NCBI GenBank assembly: GCA_036873135.1
Contig: JAPTYO010000012.1
Location: 6,890,090 to 6,954,089, forward strand
DNA: 64,000 nt
DNA from: Clarkia xantiana subsp. parviflora
Lineage: Eukaryota > Streptophyta > Magnoliopsida > Myrtales > Onagraceae
Direction of reading: 5' to 3'
Made by a program: the position numbers and the translations under genes. Each line of letters begins with the position of its first letter. Position 1 is the stretch's first letter. This document shows positions 1 to 11,746 of the stretch, one piece after another. Below the pieces are notes generated by a model. It saw only the letters and a list, made by a program, of their open reading frames with translations. It was not told the DNA's origin and ran no database searches.

Positions 1-441
1 TACTAGGTGGGGTAAAGTGGACTTTTGTCCACTTTACTCCTCCTATAAATAAGAGGTGTTAGGGGATTTTTAGGGTTAATCACAATTCCATCATTAGAGT
101 GTTTTAGAGAGAGAACCACCCCCCCCCCCTTAATACCTAGTTTCGGCCGAACCATAGCCCTCACCAAGGGTGTGCCAAATTGCCTTTGAGCAAACTCTCC
201 AGAGATCTGTCCCCGTGCCAAGAATCGATTAGAGGCTTTGCTGTGGAGCTTGCACCACGTAGGGCTTCTCTAAAAAGAACCTCTACGGGTCCCGACCGGA
301 GGATCGCGAACTCCCTCTAGAGAAGATCTTTGGTCTACAGATCATCCTAAAGATATGTGTGAATCTTCCGCTGCGTAATTCTGATTACTAGCATGTACCT
401 AGTTTTTAGTATTCGTAGTGATTACTCCCCGTAATCTAACA
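1..441 (+). mobile_element. Copia LTR, 3' portion (left end outside window)
   Basis: This stretch reads as a diverged reverse complement of the LTR at 9531-10125. The shared blocks include TTCCGCTGCGTAATT (365-379), the region around GCTGTGGAGCTT and the closing TAATCTAACA, which ends at 441. The LTR therefore points to the right here, while the related element A points left. It is followed directly by gypsy RNase H sequence and not by a tRNA-Met primer site, so it is the 3' LTR of a Copia element or a solo LTR inserted into the gypsy element. Its left end and the duplicated target site lie outside the window. A run of C occurs at 119-129. Confidence 0.75.
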
Positions 442-1082
442 GCCTTCACATGTTCTTCTTGTGGGAGGATGACGGGTTTGGCGTTTGGTGTCGCTGTGTT
501 TTCAGCTGTGAAGTCGGCCAGTGCTTGACCTTTGATCGCCTTTCGTGGTTCAAAGTGAATGTGGAATTCACTTAGCTCCACAACCCACTTAATCATCCTC
601 CCTGAAATGTCAGGCTTCTGTAATAGCTGCTTCATGGGTTGATTAGTGATTACCGTGATTTCGTGAGCGTGGAAGTAAGGTCGAAGCTTCCTGGCGGCTA
701 TCAACAGAGCATATAGGTACTTTTCGATCTCCATGTAGTTAGCCTCAGCAACCCCAAGGAGTTTACTGACGTAGAAAACCGGAATTTGAATGTTGCATGT
801 CTCTTTAACGAGTACTGAGTTCACTGCTGCTGAGCTTATACTTAAGTAGAGGAACAAAGGATCCTCAAGCAGTGGCTTTGCTAAGGCGGGAAGCGAGTGA
901 AGGTTTTTCTTCAATTGTTGGAAAGCTTCCTCACACTCCGGCGTCCATTCAATTTTTTTTATTGCTCTTAGAATTTTGAAGAAGGGGAGGGACTTGTTAC
1001 CCGATCTCGCCAAGAATCTCCCCAAAGAGGCCAGTCTTCCATTGAGACTTTGTACTTCCCTATGGCAGGTGGGCGAAGACAT
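442..1082 (-). pseudogene. Gypsy RNase H, truncated
   Basis: The minus strand encodes the connection after RT and the first RNase H. One clean stretch carries EWTPECEEAFQQLK, the block ending NSVLVKE, the EKYLYALLIAARKLRPYF block and GQALADFTAE. These match the same region of element B (about 18880-19350). The frame then runs into the Copia LTR, so the second RNase H and the integrase are separated or lost. No intact start can be assigned because it is the middle of a polyprotein. Confidence 0.85.
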
Positions 1083-1967
1083 TTCTTCTATGGCAGTAAC
1101 TTTCTCCAGGTTGGCTTAGATCCCATTTTGGCCAACCATAACACCCAAAATCTTTCCTGATTGAACCCCAAAAGCGCACTTACTGGGATTCAATCTTACT
1201 TGGTAGAGTCTCATACAAGCAAATGCTTCCTCCAAATCCTGAACGTGATCTTTCCCTCCTTTTGTTTTGACTAGCATGTCATCAACATAAGCTTCCATGT
1301 TTCTTCCTATCATGGATTTGAAAAGCTTGTTCACCATGCGTTGATAAGTGGCTCCAACGTTTATCAAACCAAAATGCATGACCTTATAGTGGTAGATGTC
1401 GCTATCCGCATAAAAGGCAGTATGGGCCTCATCATCGGGGTGCATTTATATCTGGTTGTATCCCGATGCATTCATGAAGCTTAGAAGCTCATGTCCTGAA
1501 GTGGCGTCGACCAGTTGGTCGATTCTTGGTAGGGGGTAGGAGTCTTTTGGACATGCTTTGTTGAGATCTCGGAAATCTACACACATCCTCCACCACTTTT
1601 TGGATTTCCTCACCAGGACCGGATTGGCGATCTAGGTTTGGAATCGTATTTCTTTTACGAAACCAGCCTCGACTAGCTTTCCCACCTCTTGGCGTATTGC
1701 TGCCTTCTTTTCCGCTCCCATAGATCTTCTCTTTTGGGCTATGGGTTTCACGGCGGGATCTATTCTAAGCTAGTGGGAGATAACATCTGGGCTTATTCCA
1801 GGCATATCGCTGGGCTCCCAGGCAAATAGCTCTTTATACTTCCTGAGGAGAGAAGTTATTCTTTTGGCTAATTTTGTTTGTAGGGCAGCTCCAATCTTGA
1901 CCTTTTTATCGCCATCTTCCAAGGAGACTTCCACTAACTCCTCCATTGAGGCTGGTCGTCAACCTTC
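1083..1967 (-). pseudogene. Gypsy reverse transcriptase, with stops
   Basis: The minus strand carries the RT palm with catalytic YVDD (about 1270-1290) and the blocks DEAHTAFYADSD and SGKILGVMVGQNGI. At least three in-frame stops are visible: TAA after GYNQI near 1448, TAG replacing the Trp of the YQTW block near 1633, and TAA after QNGI near 1114. The fragment otherwise aligns by eye with the RT of element B. It cannot make active enzyme as it stands. Confidence 0.85.
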
Positions 1968-3227
1968 TTACCGGGGATCCTCGTCTGTCACGATGGACAG
2001 GGCCTCTCTTTGGTTACATCTTCGAAGAAGATTGACATAACATCGTTGAGATGCCTTCTGGTCTCCCCACACCTCTCCCATTCCATGATGAGTGGGAAAC
2101 CTCATGACTTGATGGGCAGTGGAAGGGACAATGTAATTGGAATTGAGAGTTGTGCTTCCCAATATGGCGTTGTAGGCATTGATCTGGTCGACGACCACAA
2201 AGTGCACCTTTAAATGCAAGGCCTTCCATCCTTGGCCCAAGACCACAGGGAGTGGTATTGCCCCCATGGGGTAAGTTGTTCTCCCTGCAAATCCTACCAA
2301 TGGGGAAGTCATATTTTGAAGATCTTCTTCTTTGAATCCCATCGCAGTGATGGCCTCGAAGGTGATTACATCAGTAGAGCTTCATCCATCGACCATTATT
2401 CTTTTAACTTCGAAATTACCTATTTGAGTCGTAATTACGAGGGCGTCTTCCTGGAATAGTGTTGATCTCGAAAAGTCCTCCGTAGAGAAAGTAACTATCA
2501 TGGGCTCGAGCTCCCTTGATCTCTTGCGAGTATCTGTCGAGGAGATGTCTCGAGCCTCATAGGTGTCTCGAGCTGTGCTCAACTCTCCTCCAGCGGCGAA
2601 TCCTCCCGACAAAACATTGATGTTGTTGTCTGGAGGAGTTCTCCATCTTCGACCCTCGTGGGCTCGACGACGGTGATGTCGTTGAATTTCTCTTTGCATG
2701 AATTCTAATTCCCTCTTCGCCAGGAGGCAATCTTTCGTGTTGTGCCCCTCTTCTTGGTGACCTTCACAGTAAGAGAGGAAACGACGAGTTCCTTCTGTTG
2801 CTAGAAGTGCTTCCATCTTTGGTTGAGTTTGCTGGAATTCTCTGAGGAAACGCCTCGAATGGACGAACTCTCCCCTTGATCTCGTGGGGTTTGGTGTAGA
2901 GTTGGGCAATTCACCCCGGGCTTGTTCCGCTTCTATATGGATAATCGCCTGTTGAATCAAATCTTCCAAACTTCCCACCGGTTCAGTGTATTGAGTGAAA
3001 GCTAGGGATCGGGATTGGGGTCCCAAACCTCTAAAGAACACTTGGATGGCTTCTCTTTCTGAGAGCTCACCTCCGGTATATCCTCCTTGAAATCGCCTAA
3101 AGTAATTCTCCAAGGTTTCATTTGACCCCTGGAATATACTCTCATCTCTACGCGTTTGGTTTTGCCTCACTCGACTCCTTGGTGGTGCAATGACTTTTTG
3201 ATCACCGTTTCCCACAGACGGCACCAA
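1968..3227 (-). pseudogene. Gypsy gag C-terminal half and protease
   Basis: On the minus strand, 3227-2382 encodes the end of the capsid domain (ETLENYFRRFQGGY), a zinc-knuckle-like Cys/His block (YCEGHQEEGHNTKDC), and the linker before protease (INVLSGGFAAGGE). The aspartic protease core follows (IMVDG), but the next codon of the expected DGGSS motif is TGA. The same frame resumes and carries the C-terminal part of protease (SPLVGFAGRTTYPMG, NAILGSTTLN) down to about 1968. The active-site stop at about 2386-2388 is the clearest inactivating change. The gag N-terminal part upstream of 3227 is missing, because the primer site begins there. Confidence 0.85.
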
Positions 3228-3228
3228 A
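3211..3228 (-). promoter_or_regulatory. Primer binding site of the left gypsy element
   Basis: On the minus strand this reads TTGGTGCCGTCTGTGGG directly after the LTR end. It is one base different from the TTGGCGCCGTCTGTGGG primer sites of elements C and D, so it probably pairs with the 3' end of the same tRNA. Confidence 0.8.
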
Positions 3229-4038
3229 TGTTGGGATCAAAATGACGTGGCCTTGAACTTCTAGTAGTGGACTTCGAGGTCTTGCCGGGAGCTAACTCTC
3301 GTAGGTATCTTTCCTGACCTCTTGGGCACTTGTCTCCTTTGGGAGCTTTATGTGAGGCGAGGACCTGAAAAGGGGTGGGGATGACCCCTGATTCCACTCC
3401 GAAGCTTAAATCAGTAATGGATTTAGAAAGAGTATTATCAAGTATGAGAATCAAGATCAAGCAAATGTTTATGGTGTTCCCCTATTTATAGGGAGGGATT
3501 ACCGACTTCAAATGGCGGCTTGCTGTGCCTTGATTGGTTGTTCAATGACGGTAGTTGCCTTTCTCTGATTGGTTGAAAGGGACTGTGATGAGTCAGTAGG
3601 TGACAAACAGGTCGCCACCACACAATTTCTTACGGTGGAAGGTTTCTTTAACTAGGTGATAAGCAGGTTGCCACGTAAGTTTTACCTTGAGATGAAGGTT
3701 TATTCGGACCTAAAGGCGGCAAGCAGGTCGCCAACTATCATTTCCTTAGGATGGAAGTTTCCTAAAGGCGGCGAGCAGGTCTCTACCTGTCCTTTCCTTA
3801 AGAGATAAGATTTCTTTATTGCACTTGGTAGTCGACTCGACTCTTACCTTAAGAGGGAGAATTCTGAATGACCTTATCATCTTGCCTATCTTCGATGGTC
3901 GCTTTGGGAGTCGACCTTCCCTTGTATAGTCGTCGACCATTTATCCTTATCTCCTCGAGTTGAAGGTGAATGGTCGTCGACTTCTTTTTCTTAGATTCTC
4001 GACTTTATCCTCGACCCATGTCAGATCGCCTCGAATCA
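3229..4038 (-). repeat. 5' LTR of the left gypsy element
   Basis: The inner boundary is TGTTGGGATC at 3229 next to the primer site. The outer boundary is placed at the last CA before a TAA microsatellite (4038) and is less certain. A minus-strand TATA box (TATAAATA, complement of 3483-3490) sits in a fitting place for the U3 promoter. Short direct repeats around GGCGGCAAGCAGGTCGCC (about 3596-3790) recur within the LTR. Confidence 0.65.
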
Positions 4039-4040
4039 TC

Positions 4041-4064
4041 TAATAATAATAATAATAATAATAG
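4041..4064. repeat. (TAA)n microsatellite
   Basis: About eight TAA units lie directly beside the presumed LTR end. Confidence 0.9.
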
Positions 4065-4668
4065 CGATACTAAAATTAATTTTAAATGAAAAATTCAGTG
4101 AAATATGAAAAGAAAAGCATTAAATTTTCTGACAGAAGTTCAACAACTCCCATGAAGTCATTTCTCTAGGTAAGGTAAGATTTAATTTTTGGAGCGCATA
4201 CGTTGAATCCATTAATTTAGATGCGCATGAATAGGTGACCCGTTCTTTATTCATTCCATGTAAGTGGGATTAATCTAATTGTAAAACAGATCTTTTTATA
4301 GATATTGCTCTTTTGATATGCCTCTTGTACCACGTTGCTAAAAAAATGGCTGTTAGAAATTAATTTATTGATTTTATCTTTGATCCAGTTAGAATTTTAA
4401 TACAAAATACCCAATATTTTACGAATAAAACATAGATGGTTTTTTTTTTTTATAATTCTATATATGTAAAAAAATATATGATCGACTACTAAATGAGAGA
4501 GATTAGGTTAAATATTAGACTTTACAACCATACCAATAACAAAAATTTCATTTAATTGACAAAATTATGGACCCGCGAAATGCTGAAGACGGTTGGCCAC
4601 TTCTTCCTTCTTCCATTAATCAACATTTATCAATACCGTTCTAATACTGATTTCTTCGGAAAAAAATA

Positions 4669-5159
4669 TGTTAGAAAAATATATTTGAAACCTTACTAAA
4701 CGAGAGTGGTACTTTTTAAATTCAATATGAATTTATCATTTTCTAGTTCATGTGAGGACAAAAATGAGGATAATGATTTTAGTTAGGTTGAGTTGGACTA
4801 AGTGGAGACAGTCGTTTGGGCTTGGGGGTGTGACAGAATGGTATCAGAGCCGATCTGGGACTATGATCGGGTTGCAGGGTAAGGGCTATTGACTCCTGGA
4901 GTTCAGATCACCTACCAGGGCAAACGATTCTGGTCCGGACCCCAACGAGGACGTCACGCGTATTCAGGGAGTAGATTGTAATACTTCATATGGTACACTA
5001 CATTCGTTGGAAATTTTTTTTTGGAGACTTAGTAAGAAAGAGATATACTACTCAAGTTCAACAAAAATTCACAATTTTGTAGGCTCAAACGAGGACAACA
5101 TGCTTAGTTAGACTAAGTTGGATTAAATAGGGAAAGATGCCCGAGATTGGGGCGTGACA
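4669..5159 (+). mobile_element. TRIM candidate (miniature LTR retrotransposon)
   Basis: The tRNA-Met primer site TGGTATCAGAGC lies at 4839-4850, just after a sequence ending GGGGGTGTGACA. A second copy of that ending, GGGGCGTGACA, closes at 5159 and is preceded by a related block (GAGGACAA, TTAGTTAG, AAGTTGGA). This gives two diverged terminal repeats of about 167-183 bp (4669-4835 and 4977-5159) around a 141-bp non-coding core with a purine tract (CAGGGAGTAGA) before the second repeat. The left boundary of the first repeat is uncertain and I find no matching target duplication. Confidence 0.6.
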
Positions 5160-5596
5160 ACTATTCACTACGCACTCACCTTGTTGTGATATGTGAAACT
5201 TTTCATACAAAATTTTATATTATAATAGTTATTAATTCCTTTTATTCGTAAATTTATTGTTAAATTGATACACTAATAGAATCTATATTTTTTTAGCAAT
5301 TAATTTTATATTGTAGTATAATTAAACATATATAATATCATAGGTCATTACAAACCTCTTCGTCCTTTTATATTAAAAAATTAGTTCGTAAAATTAGAGT
5401 TTTATAAAAAAAAAAAAATTTATACATCTTTAATTTGTAATACTAATTTTGAATTATAGTAAGAAAATAGATATAAATACTAAAAAGCATACCACTATAT
5501 TAAAATAAAATAAATATGTATTAAAAAATGTAATGAAGTGAATTTTTATGGTTAGAACTTAGAATCATAAACTGTACTATACATGATAAAAATAAT

Positions 5597-6121
5597 GGGT
5601 TAATAGGTGTTTTGGTCCATGATGTTTGACAACTTTTGGGTTTTGGTCAATTATGTTTTTTTTTACCTAGTTTTGGTACCATATGTTTGCAGATTTTTTA
5701 TAGTTTTGGTCTAACCGTGACATTCCGTCCATTTTTTGACATGTTCAAGTCACGTGATCCACTCTAAACTTTCAATTTTGTTCAATTTAGTCCCTCTAAT
5801 ACTTTCCTAACCTTTTTTTTGTTTAATTTAGTCCCGAAGTTTCAAAATTTCAATTGGACCTATTGTCCAATTATGGTCAATTTTGAAACTTCGGGACTAA
5901 ATTGAACAAAACAAATGTTAAGAAAGTATTAGAGGGACTAAATTTAAAGTTTAGAGTGGATCACGTGACTTGAACATGTCAAAAAATGGACGGAATGTAA
6001 CGGTTAGACCAAAACTATAAAAAATCAGCAAACATATGGTACCAAAACTAGGTAAAAAAGAACATCATTGACCAAAACCCAAAAGTTGTCAAACATCATG
6101 GACCAAAACACCTATTAACCC
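5597..6121. mobile_element. MITE with very long terminal inverted repeats
   Basis: The left arm (GGGTTAATAGGTGTTTTGG) is the inverse of the right arm (CCAAAACACCTATTAACCC), and the pairing continues for roughly 250 bp on each side, leaving little unpaired core. The flanks AAAAATAAT (5588-5596) and TAAAATAAT (6122-6130) agree at 8 of 9 positions, as expected of a 9-bp Mutator-type target duplication. No coding sequence is present. Assignment to Mutator rests on TSD length and TIR length only. Confidence 0.8.
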
Positions 6122-6130
6122 TAAAATAAT

Positions 6131-8443
6131 AGGGAATTGACACACAAAAATTCTATACTCAATTTTAAATTTAATAATTTCTAATATTGTCACATATCAT
6201 CTAACGTAATGAAACAAAATTAATAGTTTCTAGATTAGATAAAGTTGTAAAGTATGTATAAATAAAATGAACAACTATTATTAGTTTTATCTTGTCGGAT
6301 CATAATGTCCATACTCAAAATTTAGTACACGATTCGATTCATATACGACCAAAATAAAGTCGTTTTTCAGGGGGGGTGGCTTTGAACTTGCAGACATCTA
6401 TCTAATCTAAAATTTTAAAATTAGGCTTGTAATCTTGTTCAAGGCATATACGCAACATGTTAATGCGGAAATTCCGTTTTATTACGTGGTCGTTTTCTTC
6501 TCGTGCCGAAGATTCATGCTATATTCCGTATATTGCATTATATAATGTGTGTCAGCTAAACATCATCAACTATATATAGTAACATTAGTTAATTGGATAG
6601 CTTCGCCACTCTTTCCCCCATCGGCATTTTCGCCTTTCTTGTACTCGCTCGGACGCCCACGCCTTTCTGTCATTTTCATCGTGAAACTTCTTTTTAACCT
6701 TCGGAAGGATCGTCATGGGCCTCAAAATCAAATCATACTTTACCCTGAAACTCCTCTTCTATAATTAATCAAATTCTATTTGATATACCAATAATATAAA
6801 TTGAAATGATTGTAATGAAATACTTTCGATTAGACGTTCAATTGAAATACACAATTTGTTTTGAGTGGATGTCTAATTGAACATTCAATTAAATGTATTT
6901 TGCTACAATAAATAATTTGAGTTTATTGTTAAATTTATCTTGCATACACACTAAACAACCTTACTCGGCCAAAACATGTTCATTTTCTATTAAATTTAAA
7001 TAAATTATAACAGTATAGTAATTTGCTCGTAAATTAAATATTTAGACAGCCAATTTTTACATATTAAAATTCAACTAGAGATTTGAGTATTATATTAACC
7101 CAATTTTATAGTGAATTCCATTTAAAAAAAAATTAAATATCAATTTTCACCATAACATCGTCAAATAGAGACTTGAAAATGAGTCAATAAAGAGGTGCAG
7201 CTTCAACTCCCTTCATATGGGTCAAGCTATGTGAATGCGTTGTGTTAAACTTTGATCAGCTACATTTTGACCCTAGCTATTCTCTGTTAAGACTTGGCTC
7301 CGCCATTTCGTAATTCATTTTTTTTTAAATCTTTTATTGTGGACTATGACATTATTAATTAAGATAATAATGATAATAAGAACAATAATGATTGAGAGGG
7401 TCCAATTGTGACTAAATATATTCACTATGTTATCATTAATTATAATTTTTGGCTATTTCATAGCAATCGTTTTTTCAGTTTAATCAAGATAATATTCCAT
7501 ATCGCAATATTATTTACTGGTGCAAAACCTTTACCATTTTTTTTTTCATAAAAAATATATTAATTCTAATAATTTATGTTACGTTTCTTTGAAATTTGAG
7601 GGCAAGAAAATACGCAGACATATAATGCAAAATGGTATTAAATAAGGGTGCCATTGCCACATGACGTGTTTTAAAATATATCACCTTGTGTGATTTTCAT
7701 TAATTTTTAACGGATAAATTTCAATATAGTTTAATTATATAATTGAGAGCTCATAATAATTTGTAAAAGAAAATATTTATTTCGGCAAAAACTCAAAATT
7801 TAGTTTATTTTTGGTGATTAGTCGTATTATTAATTTTTTTTAATCAAATGTATTTTGGATTATCAATGATGAAGTGCGTAGTGAAAATTTATGAAACGGT
7901 TGGCTATAAACATCAACGATAGTATGAAATTATAAGAGCTTAAGGACCATATTATGCTTGTCTATGAAGAATTCCTGCCTTATATGTCAAGAGACCATTT
8001 AGTTTAGTTATATATAAACCTACAAACTAAAGCTTACTTCTTCAATATAAATGAGAAGAAAAAAATTGCGATTAATTAGAAGATTATTTTTTAATAAATG
8101 GCTAACTTCACGACAACACTGAATTCATTTCCCCGAGAACAACTCATTTTAAACTCTCAAGAAAAAGAAAAGAGTCGCATTAAAATCAGAGAGCCCCATT
8201 AGCTAGCCTTTTTGCTTTGCTTTGCTTGCTCCATTCCGTTCAACGCGCACAAAGCTTTAATTACTTTAATTTGGCCCCAACTTTCTTCATACTTCACAAA
8301 TGGCGACATTAATTTTCATTATATATTTTGATTATTCTGAATAAATTTCCATTTAATTAGATTAGTTTGCCAACAATTACTATAAATATTTATATGAGTA
8401 TAACTTAAATAATGTAAACTGTAATTCAAAATTGATTTTATTA
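6131..8443. other. AT-rich intergenic DNA, nothing recognised
   Basis: No open frame of credible length or composition, no RNA gene and no clear element end is visible. Short A/T runs and a single 71-codon frame (6549-6764) without recognisable motifs are all that it holds. This may be unique host DNA that received the LINE. Confidence 0.6.
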
Positions 8444-8660
8444 GTTACAACAAATATGTTTATTGTACAAATTTCGATTTGTTTGATCTAAAGTCTGAAA
8501 ATCGACTTGAATCATAGTTAAATTCATTTTAGCCGCTCAACTATTTATATTGAATGAAAATATTGAATAAATTTTAGGATTTAGTTATTCTTATACAATT
8601 AATAACACAGTTAATATTTCATGATTCATGAGCTCTGTGTATATGTATATAAATTAGTAA
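8444..8660. repeat. Left copy of the ~210-bp duplication flanking the LINE
   Basis: From GTTACAA to ATTAGTAA this matches 40503-40710 almost base for base, with a few substitutions and small indels (for example an extra TGAAAATAT near 8560). The right copy begins immediately after the LINE poly-A tail, so the pair flanks the LINE like a target-site duplication. Confidence 0.9.
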
Positions 8661-9530
8661 CACTCTATGATTGTTTGGCTAATTAAACCATAGTTTTGAT
8701 CATGAGGAGGAGTCACAGTTAAATGAGGAGTTGGCTGAATCATGGCGCAGAGAAGAACAACATTGGAAGCAGCGATCAAGGATGAAATGGTTGGCCGGTG
8801 GGGATCGTAATTCTAAATTCTTCCATCAAACAACCATGGAGAGGAGAATGAGGAATAAAATTCTGCGTTTACAGAAAAATGATGGTGGATGGATTGAAGA
8901 TGAAGGCAAAATTATCCATGAGTGTGAAGGTTATTTTAAAGCTCTGTTCAAGGAGGAGTCTACTACTGGATGGGATGAGGTGCTGCAATATGTCCCGAGG
9001 TTGGTGAATGAGGATTCTAATCAGGCTTTACTAGAGCCAATTGATGATGGGAAAATCTGGAATGCAGTACAAAGTTTGGGTGGACTTAAGGCTCTAGGAC
9101 CGGATGGTTTTCCTAAGATTTTCTATCAAAAGTTCTGGAATGTGGTTGGCCCGGACGTGTCCAAAGTAATCAAGGCTTTTTTCAGATCAGGTAACCTTAC
9201 CCCCTCTTTTTGCTCTACAAATATCGTGCTTATACCAAAAGTGCCTAATCCTATATCTACTTCCCAATTCCGACCCATAAGCCTTTGTAATTTCAGCTAC
9301 AAGATAGTCACTAAAATCCTAGTAAATAGACTGAAACCTATATTGCCCACCCTTATTACCCATTTACAAAGTGCTTTTGTTTCTGACAAGTTAATTCATG
9401 ACAACATTCTTGTAGCCCATGAGACTTTTCACCACCTAAGGATAAAAAAGATAGGATTGAGGGAGGAGTGTGCGGTTAAGATTGATATGAACAAGGCATA
9501 TAATAGGATTGACTGGGGTTTTTGTTTGCT
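8661..9530 (+). pseudogene. L1-type LINE ORF2, N-terminal part of RT (first half of split element)
   Basis: The frame starting near 8731 encodes the region before and into the reverse transcriptase of a plant L1 LINE: WLAGGDRNSKFFH, the block around GPDGFPKIFYQKFW, VLIPKVPNP...QFRPISLCNF, and QSAFVSDKLIHDNILVAHE. The endonuclease domain is absent, so the copy is 5' truncated. It reaches the palm motif around KIDMNKAYNRIDW and is then cut at 9530 by Copia element A. The sequence resumes at 38112 after the 5-bp duplication TTGCT. Around the junction the frame is already shifted, so the LINE was probably decaying or decayed further after the insertion. Confidence 0.9.
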
Positions 9531-10125
9531 CGTTGGATTAAGGAGACGTAATACTCCGGAATGTTAAACGTGTACATGTAAGTAATCTAATTACGCAGCG
9601 GAATAATGTACACATACCTCAATAGCTTTCCTGCCCAAGAACGTTGTGGAGGAAGTTCTGATCCTCCGGTCGGAACCCGTACAAGTTCTTCGTGAGAAGA
9701 AGTCCTACGCGGTATAAGCTCCACAGCAAATCCTCTGATCGATTCTTCAACGGGGACAGAACCTCGGACTGAATGCTCAGAAGCAATTTGGCACACCAAT
9801 GGTGGTGTATGAAGGGTCAGCCGAACCTACTACAGAGAGAAAGGGATTTCTCTCAAATCACAACTTATGAGGAGTTGAGATCAAGGTGTGTTTGGGAGGT
9901 GACCCCAAGACCTCCTTATATAGTGGGGATGTGAAAATCTTCCCCCTTCCCTTCTAGGGTTTTGGCCGACTTATGTGGTGGGGGAGGCCCAATTTCGGCC
10001 TCCCATGTCACATGGGAATTGGGTCTGGCCCAATTAGCCCTAATGTGACATTTACCTAATTATCTTAGGTAACCACATATATTAACGGGCTACCAATTAC
10101 GGCGCCACGTCACCATATGCTAACA
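9531..10125 (-). repeat. 3' LTR of Copia element A
   Basis: This is the left LTR in window coordinates and the 3' LTR of the minus-strand element. It starts with a mutated CGTTGGATTA (TGTTGGATTA in the partner) and ends GCTAACA. It matches 37536-38111, apart from a small indel near 9795 and scattered substitutions. A TATA box (TATATAAG on minus, near 9917) marks the promoter. Immediately right of it on the plus strand is AGCTCCCACTC, which on the element's strand is the polypurine tract GAGTGGGAGC. Confidence 0.9.
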
Positions 10126-10265
10126 GCTCCCACTCGCCGGAATGGGAGGGTGCCTGTTAATGTATTGTCATCCAATAACATCAACATTTCAGTCTTCAGT
10201 CATTGTCTCCGTCTCCGAATAGTTCATACGAGGTTTGCCGTGCGACCGGCGGATACGACAGGAAT

Positions 10266-10750
10266 TAGGGATGTCAATAGGGCGGGTCGGGGCGGGTGTC
10301 GCCAGACCCGGACCCGCCCCGCGGGTCAATATGGTCGACCCGGACCCGTCCCATGCACTTTCGGGTCGGGTCGACCCGTGTGAGGTATAATTTATCATTT
10401 TAAATCTTAAATTCTAAATTCTATGTTACCGTATCCAAATTCAATTTCAAATTTAAATCATAAATTATTAAATTAACTCATAATCCAAATATAAATCACC
10501 CCATTCATTAGAATAATTGTTATTTTGAGTATGTGTTATATTACCCGTATAGTTTTATATAATATACATATATTAAATATACATGTAAAATGAAAGCTCG
10601 GGTCGGGTCGGCGGGTCGCCGTGAACCCAAACCTGAACCCGCCCCGCGGGTCGCGGGTCGGCGGATCATCGGGTCAAAATCGAGTCGGGTACCCGCGGGT
10701 CGTCGGGTACCCGCGGGTCGGCGGGTACCCGTGATCCGTTGCCATCCCTA
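10266..10750. mobile_element. hAT-type MITE rich in GGGTCGGCGGGT repeats
   Basis: Its ends are TAGGGATGTCAATAGG and the complement of TAGGGATGGCAACGG, an imperfect inverted repeat typical of hAT elements. The flanking 8-mers ACAGGAAT (10258-10265) and ACGGGAAT (10751-10758) agree at 7 of 8 positions, the hAT duplication length. Both halves are filled with GGGTCGG/CGGGT motifs in opposite orientation around an AT-rich centre. There is no coding sequence. Confidence 0.8.
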
Positions 10751-11746
10751 ACGGGAATCGTGCTACTCATCTGTTAGGAGTGTTGTAGCGCCCGAAGAAC
10801 GTTGATTCCCTTTCGTAAATCAATACTGTCAAAAATAAAATATGTACCACATTGTATCCTTGGTCAACTGATAATTCTCCAATTGCCCAGTTTTCCACAT
10901 AGGAATACTTCTCCAGGGCATCCGTACAAGTGTTCACAACCTTCAACTAATATCCGGTTGGTGGCCACCTAGTGAACACAAGAGTCGGTGAATTATAGGT
11001 GAACATGACCATCCCCATCGCTTATACCCTTAGTCTAACTCAACCGGTTTCCAAAGACGTGGTCACTTGGCCTTTTTCTTTGGCACTACGCTTGTACGTC
11101 GGGAATCGAACATTGAGCCAGACCTTAGGTATAAGTTTTGAGTCCGAGAGGATACTTTGGGTGCCTCTTCATAAGACACCCGGGATCAATCACACGCTCA
11201 AGGTGAAGAAGTATGCGCCCTTTGAATCACAAGGATTCTAGCTAGCACAACCGAGCATGACCCCGTGGTCGTACATGGCACGCGCAGTATGAAGCACACG
11301 TCGATAGCATACCTGGACAAGCCAGTGATGGAATATGTCAATCATGCTATCGTAGAATCTTTCATCTGGCCCTGGATGTGATTTTAATGATGGACAGAGT
11401 CCAACACGGCGATTTACAAAACGAAGATTAAGTCATGTTGTAAGCGTGACAAAGTTATCGTTTCGTTTAACTAGGTTTATCCCCTTGGTTCTTAGCCAAT
11501 CTTGTTGTGGTAGAGGTCCCCCTCTCCTACAAGATGACCGTGTCTGTGTGACGAGGCATGGTTCACATTCGACATAATTTTGGTGAAAGAATATTACCTC
11601 TTCCTACGACTTAGTTTATAGACCGTAAAATCTGTTGTTATTTATCATTATGACGTCGACTGATCATATACTCAATTTGCAATTTTTTTATTCAATCGAA
11701 ATATCATTTCAAATGTCAAAATGCCATCACTTATACAAGACACTTA
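10751..11746 (-). other. Long 3' non-coding region of Copia element A
   Basis: With 10126-10265 this is about 1.1 kb between the RNase H end and the purine tract. I see no coding frame with recognisable motifs. It may hold untranslated sequence or a fully decayed extra frame. Confidence 0.5.

Larger units (their letters stand above)
442..4038 (-). mobile_element. Decayed Tat-lineage Ty3-gypsy element, 5' half
   Basis: Read on the minus strand this runs 5' LTR (4038-3229), primer site, gag C-terminal half, protease, reverse transcriptase and RNase H. It is then cut by the Copia LTR at 441; the rest lies beyond the left edge. The RT shows the Tat-type context (YVDDMLVK, MPDDEAHTAF-like block). 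Stop codons fall in protease and RT, so the copy is dead. Its gag-pol order and primer site match elements B, C and D, but the LTR sequence is different. Confidence 0.85.

Noticed and set aside
4839..4850. A tRNA gene
   Set aside because: Only the 12 bases complementary to a tRNA 3' end are present. This and the other primer sites are retroelement signals, not tRNA genes.
10999..11241. 80-codon plus frame in Copia element A
   Set aside because: It is on the non-coding strand of the element's 3' region and has no recognisable domain.
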